Below, one piece after another: positions 6,301 to 9,450 of a stretch of 9,450 bases of DNA; the stretch's first letter is position 1; every line of letters begins with the position of its first letter. Source of the stretch: a bacterium (GTDB lineage Bacteria > UBA9089 > CG2-30-40-21 > SBAY01); the NCBI GenBank assembly GCA_030018635.1, contig JASEHU010000065.1, positions 1 through 9,450 of the forward strand, given 5' to 3'. The notes beneath the pieces are model-generated. The model was given only the letters and a program-made list of their open reading frames with translations. It was not told where the DNA came from and ran no database searches. The translations under genes were made by a program, and so were the position numbers.

Positions 6301-9299
6301 GGATTTTCATAGTCATACCCAAAACAACCAACGGTTTGGCTTTTTTTTTCTGTATTCTGGTGGTTGAGGATTTTGTTGTCACGAAGGTCTTTGGCAAACG
6401 CAAAGTCACCTAAGATAAAGGCTAATCGGGCAATGATTGAATAAATAGCGGTATCCCCATAGCTAACTGTAGGATTTCCACTGATAACCTCATATTCACC
6501 AAAAATCTTGTTGTGATTTTGATATTCATTTTTAGCAAAACTTAAAAATTTTTCAGCCGCTACCCGACAATCCACCTCCCCTGTCTCCTGCCAATATCTG
6601 GCTAAACTCAGCGATATCCAGGAGGCATGAATCATACTGATTTCCTCACCGTTGTAGTTTCCAAAACTATAGCGAGGGTAATATAAACCCACGCTTGTTG
6701 TTCCCCCAAGAATAATTTGCTTATTAGTCTGAAGTATATTTTCCCAATCAGTATCGATTTGGGCTAACCTGTTCATCGTCGAGAGGTCAATATGACTCAA
6801 AACTACATCCTGGCTGGTCTCTTTCCCAAATGCCCTCCAGCTAAAGTAATCCCTGAATTCATCGTTGACTGTATTATGCTCTTTTAATCCTTGAGCTAAC
6901 AAGGTTGCATAGTTTAAATAATTTGCAGCTCCCCAGGTATCATAAGCTAAAAGTAATGCCCGAATAGCCCGCAAATCATCAATAGCCGCATTACCATAAT
7001 CACCCCATTCATTTTGCCACCAATCACCATTTGGAGTAATCTTCCAGACTAACAGGTTATAGGTATCACTTAAAAATTTATCCATCAAAACATTAAGCTG
7101 GGCATCAAATAATTCCCTGTCTCCAATACCTGCGGCGTAGAGCATCGCCTGACCCGTAGCCTCTGAGGTTACCTCGTGATTAACCCCCCTGCCTTGCAAG
7201 GGGTCTGAAATATTGTCAAATTGTGCCTGAATCCCTCCAAAAGCCCTTTGCATACATGAGGTTAGGAAATTCACACCAAGTTCTCTGGGTTTAGTAAGTA
7301 GTGGTTCTATTTCCTCAAGTTCCTCAAGCCGGGCTTCCATAAGCAGGTAAAACCCTGCCTCCTGACAATCCCAGGGAGAAGGATAACCCTGGTTGATAAC
7401 ATTATTCGTTATTGAATTTTGATAGCTTTGGGCCTTGGTAGTATCTGCCATTAAACCGGCGACATAACCCATCTCACAATAAGAGTTTGTTCCGGTCCAG
7501 GAAGGTTGTTGGGTATTAAATGTGTCATAAAGGTCAGCACTGCTTGAGGATTCTGGCAAATGGACCCTATTCAAAATGGTATATATCTGGGAGACGGCAT
7601 CAGGATAAAGGGTAGCCCAATTACAATCTGTTTTATTTCCTGAATTATCTTTTTGCCAGTAATACCATTCTTGGGCATTATTCCATAATTCTGTCTCGAG
7701 CCCTTGCCGGATAAGATTTTCCAGGTTATTATACCAATCACGCTCGGAGCGACTATCAGAAAAATCAAGGTCAAAATAAAGGCTGGCATAATCCTTAAAT
7801 CCACGATAACTCTTGGTATTATTCATTAATAATTTTTCTACCGTATCTAATTTTGTCCAGGTTAGATAATCCACACCTTGATCTTGAAGACAACTAAGAT
7901 AGAAAGCCATACTAACTAAATCTAATTGGGCTTGCTCGCCTTTTAAAAAATCCACATCCAGAGTTTTCTGACAATACCTTTTTAACAAAATAAAGAAAGT
8001 CCCGATATTACTATCCTCTGCCTGCGTAGTGAGATAAAGAGGGGTTTCCTCATCATTATCTATCTCATAATCGTAGATAGCTCCGCCAAGTTGGTGTGTC
8101 AAACACCACTCTATCCACAACTTGACGCTACCTTCATAACCGCCTTTTTCTAATAACCCCATGGCGGCAATATTTGCCTTGTAAGGAATAATCTCGGTTT
8201 GAGATTGGTTCGTGCAGATAGCACCGGTAGAACGCTGACAACTGATAATCCAGGAGGCGACATCTAACGGACTTGAAATAACGGAGTTAACCTTGCCCGG
8301 ACTACCTTTTGAGTATTCACTCGCATCCCAATTACGGTCATCTGCACCGTCTATTTCACTGTCCCCAACATTAGTGATAAAAAGGCTTTTTCGCTCAAGT
8401 GTCTTGCCTGTTCCGTTTGCCGCACCATTATCCCACCCTAAATTATAGGTCAGTGAATCCTGATAGGAATTATCCACAGATTTTAAATGAATGACTAAGT
8501 CCTCTTGAGGGTCATAGCTATTTCGCAGGATTAACTTATCTCCACCATTTAGAATAACTGCATCTGGTGGTGTATTGGGGTATATTTGTTTAAATCGGGT
8601 AGTATTGGTTCTGGCGATGATTAAATAGCCATTACCGGGAATGGTTGTCCCGTTAGGAATAAGCGTCTCATTGTAGATGCAAATAAATGTCCAGCTACCA
8701 ACATCTACCGTGTTAGCAGAATTATTGAACAACTCCACGAATTCTGCCTCATCATCAGACTCAGGGTGTGGATTTGGGTTGATTTCATTGATAAATATCC
8801 CGATAGAATTAATCTTTGACCAGATATTTAATCGTTGTTGTCTTGCCTGGATTTCTACATCCTCCCAGGCAGGAAATTTAATCAAGGCATTATTGATAAA
8901 CATCCGCACGGCTAATCCTTGCTCAAGCAATTTAATATTAAATATCTCTCTATCCTTAACCACCACGGCTAACAAACGGTGATACTTATCCCATTGTTGC
9001 TTTGGATTATAAAAAAGTTGGATAGGCTTATTCAACAAGGCTTGAGCAGTAAAAGAGGCGGCTTCCTGGGCATAAGGGTCAGAAGGTAACTCCGGGGTGT
9101 CAATGCTTAATAACCGAACTCTGGTTTGTGTCCCCATCAACTCAATCCAAATCGTATCCCCATCAATAACTGAAGTTACCGTGCCTACGGTTTGACTACC
9201 AACATCAAGGTTAATAAAATCACTTAATGAGGAGGCAATTGCAGGCTTAGAAGATAGTAATAATATTCCTAATCCTAAAATAACCCACAATCTTCGCAT
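3024..9299 (-). CDS. Giant secreted mosaic protein: nuclease, lamin-tail, glycosidase-like toroids, Ig array, sorting domain
   Basis: This 2091-residue protein starts with a signal peptide (Arg-Arg, hydrophobic core, probable cleavage near IAS at 21-23). Domains in order: thermonuclease-like 36-160; lamin-tail 163-338; helical toroid 345-680; GH8-like toroid 681-1017; carboxypeptidase-regulatory-like 1021-1097; IPT/TIG-like 1101-1184; about seven Ig-like units 1187-1843; a linking beta domain 1845-1996; FlgD/Por-tail-like C-terminus 2000-2091. The likely site of action is the cell surface or medium. The role (inference) is binding and breaking down a polymer substrate containing DNA and polysaccharide. 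The ATG at 9299 is favoured because it opens the signal peptide and lies exactly where a leaderless start is expected; no Shine-Dalgarno site is present. The stop is TGA. An A9 run at residues 984-987 could permit slippage. Domain calls are by motif reading; the enzymatic activity of the toroids is unproven. Confidence 0.92.
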   Translation of the reverse strand: MRRLWVILGLGILLLSSKPAIASSLSDFINLDVGSQTVGTVTSVIDGDTIWIELMGTQTRVRLLSIDTPELPSDPYAQEAASFTAQALLNKPIQLFYNPKQQWDKYHRLLAVVVKDREIFNIKLLEQGLAVRMFINNALIKFPAWEDVEIQARQQRLNIWSKINSIGIFINEINPNPHPESDDEAEFVELFNNSANTVDVGSWTFICIYNETLIPNGTTIPGNGYLIIARTNTTRFKQIYPNTPPDAVILNGGDKLILRNSYDPQEDLVIHLKSVDNSYQDSLTYNLGWDNGAANGTGKTLERKSLFITNVGDSEIDGADDRNWDASEYSKGSPGKVNSVISSPLDVASWIISCQRSTGAICTNQSQTEIIPYKANIAAMGLLEKGGYEGSVKLWIEWCLTHQLGGAIYDYEIDNDEETPLYLTTQAEDSNIGTFFILLKRYCQKTLDVDFLKGEQAQLDLVSMAFYLSCLQDQGVDYLTWTKLDTVEKLLMNNTKSYRGFKDYASLYFDLDFSDSRSERDWYNNLENLIRQGLETELWNNAQEWYYWQKDNSGNKTDCNWATLYPDAVSQIYTILNRVHLPESSSSADLYDTFNTQQPSWTGTNSYCEMGYVAGLMADTTKAQSYQNSITNNVINQGYPSPWDCQEAGFYLLMEARLEELEEIEPLLTKPRELGVNFLTSCMQRAFGGIQAQFDNISDPLQGRGVNHEVTSEATGQAMLYAAGIGDRELFDAQLNVLMDKFLSDTYNLLVWKITPNGDWWQNEWGDYGNAAIDDLRAIRALLLAYDTWGAANYLNYATLLAQGLKEHNTVNDEFRDYFSWRAFGKETSQDVVLSHIDLSTMNRLAQIDTDWENILQTNKQIILGGTTSVGLYYPRYSFGNYNGEEISMIHASWISLSLARYWQETGEVDCRVAAEKFLSFAKNEYQNHNKIFGEYEVISGNPTVSYGDTAIYSIIARLAFILGDFAFAKDLRDNKILNHQNTEKKSQTVGCFGYDYENPSAFVCLESLLALLELEAEEEYFIRGKVTTADMQPIEGVLLTLSGTTLATTTTNSTGEYELKGQSNGSYTITPSKQGYKFEPVQISLLDKHYDHLNFIGIGGKINLVSPVSGTAGTIIIISGEGFDGEEPIRISFGKIITVTMVTSHPLGSFSTIFTAGLLPSGTITIIAYGIHSTVLGYAYFFLRALDHFKIEPIFWQVAGKEFQIVIYPLDAREQLFEYCGTVSLSDDSLSIFPGQTTPFPGGIWTGTVTITKAGLTSITANYQDSAGTSNAFFVTPGLFDHFIIGTITNQTAGVPFTITITAKDQWENTVIGFTESATLTLTPQSSNLTPTLTTNFTAGLWQGTVTITRAGTTAIVASYQDKAGTSNFFVLTPNSFDHFIIGTITNQTAGVPFTITITAKDRWENMVTGFTDIADLTLTPQPSNLIPTTTTNFTDGLWQGTVTITKAGTTAIVASYQDRAGTSNPFFVKPDALCKIVINPPEIKLDIESEYLFEASGFDKYGNELEGLDYTWKTLIGSVEPAVGIRTLFKATTTTTIGTLTATYNTIIGYATISLEAGTLSYIIITPEVATVTVSGCKVFTAKGYDGYGNEEFIDGGEWTIPSWMGSITPWTGTQTIFYAGVQSGYGTINYQLNQIQATATITILPGTHTQFKIGTISSPQGAGIPFNISITAVDSYNNPIENFIGDAKLSYSAGKIYPENLTAFVLGIWSGTITLENASNNASITVQDRNTPNIEGKSNFFNVLPNNFHHFNIGELAPNYLINSRIPLSITAEDTYGNILTDYNATFTLTDDTQTIKPNTGYFTSGRFSGTVSIFRAKPHIGITVTAADRMGTSNPFTTLIDNESGGKVTGDIGDEKTSIEIVKESLPADFYITIDPKPQQQRLEINLANYALSHNKTAKGITNSLHLFQAYDKDDQPMQVGTNSFMTISLPFPDENQDEFVDYTDVRIKEQTLEIYELKDNRWQKVKGSLVHPYENIVSAQVSRLGVYKLIGQIIPANLDTLVVYPNPFKPVRGDTEIIFKGVPSNSTIRIYDLSGSLIKEIENISLGKCSWNVQDAYGRNVASGMYIYIVSSDEGMKKIGKIAIIR
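3771..5741 (-). other. Array of about seven Ig-like repeats
   Basis: Units begin near residues 1187, 1281, 1378, 1475, 1561, 1651 and 1750, each about 87 to 100 residues. Recurrent marks are (F/L)DHFxI at the start, AGxPFxITITAxDxxxN (bacterial filamin/Ig style), GxWxGTVTIT, and AGTSNxFFV at the end. Units at 1475 and 1561 are of a different, Big-like type. Such arrays act as stalks or adhesion modules that project a domain away from the cell. Confidence 0.8.
4878..5459 (-). repeat. Two near-identical 291-base tandem units encoding Ig-like repeats
   Basis: Units 5459-5169 (residues 1281-1377) and 5168-4878 (residues 1378-1474) have the same length of 97 codons. In their first 82 bases or so they differ at about three positions, including synonymous sites, which indicates a recent duplication or gene conversion. 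The neighbouring units at about 1187 and 1651 are clearly more diverged. Confidence 0.9.
5748..6239 (-). other. Carboxypeptidase-regulatory-like and IPT/TIG-like beta domains
   Basis: Residues 1021-1097 (IRGKVTTADMQPIEGVLLTL, NSTGEYEL, GSYTITPSKQGYKF) are a typical CarboxypepD_reg/Cna-B-like beta sandwich. Residues 1101-1184 (INLVSPVSGTAGTIIIISGEGF, then ISFG and TITIIAYG) match the IPT/TIG pattern. Both are extracellular spacer or binding modules linking the toroids to the Ig array. Confidence 0.75.
6249..7259 (-). other. Second helical toroid, GH8-like
   Basis: Residues 681-1017 resemble glycoside hydrolase family 8. TSEATGQAMLYAAGIGDREL corresponds to the family's TSEGQGYGM segment, whose glutamate is the proton donor (Glu713 here). 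LLVWKI and DDLRAIRALLLAYDTWG correspond to the family's LxAWKI and DGDLDIAYALLLAxxxWG. The family DGD is IDD here, and no clear catalytic base could be placed in residues 815-950. The fold call is fairly good; activity is uncertain and could be altered or lost. Confidence 0.55.
6341..6349 (-). repeat. A9 homopolymer in the coding strand
   Basis: The coding strand reads GAA AAA AAA AGC (Glu984 to Ser987), nine consecutive A. It lies in the last part of the second toroid, before the adhesive half. One inserted A reaches TGA within about 12 codons, and one deleted A reaches TAG within about 27 codons, so either slip would separate the enzymatic half from the Ig array and sorting tail. Confidence 0.85.
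7260..8267 (-). other. First helical toroid region, six-hairpin-glycosidase-like
   Basis: Residues 345-680 are almost wholly helical, with repeated aromatic hairpins: PYKANIAAMGLLEKGGY, DSNIGTFFILLKRYCQKT, WYYWQKDNSGN, WATLYPDAVSQIYTILN, EAGFYLLMEARL. This pattern resembles alpha/alpha-toroid sugar-active proteins of the six-hairpin type. No catalytic pair can be named, so binding or an unknown glycosidase activity are both possible. Confidence 0.5.
8286..8813 (-). other. Lamin-tail (LTD) domain in the giant protein
   Basis: Residues 163-338 show the bacterial lamin-tail pattern: FINEINPNP, EFVELFN, VDVGSWTF, IPNGTTIPGNGYLIIA, GDKLILRN, then KTLERKS, RNWDASEYSKGSPGKVNS. Such Ig-like beta domains are commonly paired with secreted nucleases and are thought to help binding to DNA or the cell surface. 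The pairing nuclease then LTD is usual; what follows it here is not. Confidence 0.85.
8820..9194 (-). other. Staphylococcal-type nuclease (SNase/TNase) domain in the giant protein
   Basis: Residues 36-160 follow the family pattern VIDGDT, RVRLLSIDTPEL, YAQEAASFT, DKYHRLLA, LLEQGLA. All residues corresponding to the staphylococcal nuclease active site are present: Asp48 (D21), Arg62 (R35), Asp67 (D40), Glu70 (E43) and Arg108 (R87). The domain should therefore be a calcium-dependent DNA/RNA-cleaving enzyme, exported by the signal peptide in front of it. Confidence 0.93.
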
Positions 9300-9305
9300 G
9301 GTTAA

Positions 9306-9334
9306 ATTATATCAGGTAAAGGCAGAGATGTCAA
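9306..9334 (-). promoter_or_regulatory. Perfect consensus promoter, leaderless arrangement, for the giant gene
   Basis: The gene strand reads TTGACA (9334-9329), exactly 17 bases, then TATAAT (9311-9306) with extended -10 TGA before it. Six bases (TTAACC) follow and then the ATG at 9299. With the usual seven-base distance from -10 to start, the first transcribed base is the A of the ATG. No ribosome binding site is present or could be fitted in. Confidence 0.85.
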
Positions 9335-9353
9335 TAAAATTTAAGTTCTTTCT

Positions 9354-9396
9354 GTAACCGCTCAGTTAGGTGGGGTAGAGATGGGTGGAGATTAGG
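9354..9396 (+). repeat. Single-arm copy of the palindromic element
   Basis: This stretch repeats the left arm of 2847-2919 in the same orientation: GTAACCGCTCAGT, then GGTGGGGTAGAGAT and GGGTGGAGATTAGG. Relative to the first copy it lacks exactly one 10-base unit (TGGTAGAGAT) and has TA in place of GAAC after CAGT. Its GTAAC edge is 19 bases upstream of the giant gene's -35 box, the same distance as in the M16 promoter region. Confidence 0.85.
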
Positions 9397-9434
9397 GGTG
9401 GTGTCCGTGAATAGCTAACTTGTGTAAAACAAGA
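9397..9434 (+). mobile_element. Possible left end of an insertion sequence (IS256-like?)
   Basis: GGTGGTGTCCGTGAATAGCT is followed by AACTTGTGTAAAACAAGAGG. A GTCCG block followed about 20 bases later by TGTGTAAAA resembles, from memory, terminal repeats of IS256-family elements. The element would extend past the window edge. It abruptly replaces the continuing iteron arm, consistent with insertion into the repeat. No transposase is visible here. Confidence 0.35.
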
Positions 9435-9450
9435 GGATAAATTCATTTTA

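Noticed and set aside
8677..8982. Plus-strand open frame of 101 codons
   Set aside because: It lies antisense to the well-supported nuclease and lamin-tail coding sequence, with no start signals.
63..9299. Two-gene operon
   Set aside because: The gap is 342 bases and each gene has its own full consensus promoter; read-through remains possible but is not shown.

Overview
The window holds two large genes, both on the minus strand, in the order giant surface protein (9299 to 3024) then M16 peptidase (2681 to 63). They are separated by an unusually structured 342-base gap. Base composition is moderately AT-rich. Both products carry N-terminal signal peptides, and the giant one ends in a FlgD/Por-tail-like domain of the kind used for surface sorting. 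This fits an uncultivated diderm-type bacterium of a candidate phylum (Desantisbacteria, Omnitrophica or WOR-type, for example). That placement is inference: there is no marker gene here.

Layout from left to right: 1-62 is a short tail after the M16 stop, containing a 20-base motif (35-54) that recurs inverted at the other end of the window (9397-9416). 63-2681 is the M16 zinc peptidase, with an active-looking N-terminal half and a degenerate C-terminal half. 2682-3023 contains, reading along the gene strand, a long palindromic repeat (3016-2847), a consensus promoter (2837-2808), a heptamer array with a hairpin, a 10-base tandem duplication and a strong ribosome binding site. 3024-9299 encodes a 2091-residue mosaic protein: signal peptide, staphylococcal-type nuclease with all catalytic residues, lamin-tail domain, two helical toroid (six-hairpin glycosidase/GH8-like) regions, carboxypeptidase-regulatory-like domain, IPT-like domain, an array of about seven Ig-like repeats, and a C-terminal sorting-type domain. 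9300-9450 holds a near-perfect promoter set so close to the ATG that the mRNA should be leaderless, a second copy of the palindrome arm, and a possible insertion-sequence end.

The most interesting signals are regulatory and architectural. Both genes have TTGACA / TGN-TATAAT promoters, and in both the conserved GTAAC edge of the same dispersed repeat lies exactly 19 bases upstream of the -35 box. The two repeat copies differ in the iteron part by exactly one 10-base unit. The giant protein joins an apparently intact nuclease to glycosidase-like toroids and a surface anchor, suggesting attack on a DNA- and polysaccharide-containing substrate outside the cell. An A9 tract lies at the boundary between the enzymatic and adhesive halves. 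The M16 enzyme probably handles peptides in the periplasm or at the surface. No functional link between the two genes is proven, and each has its own promoter.
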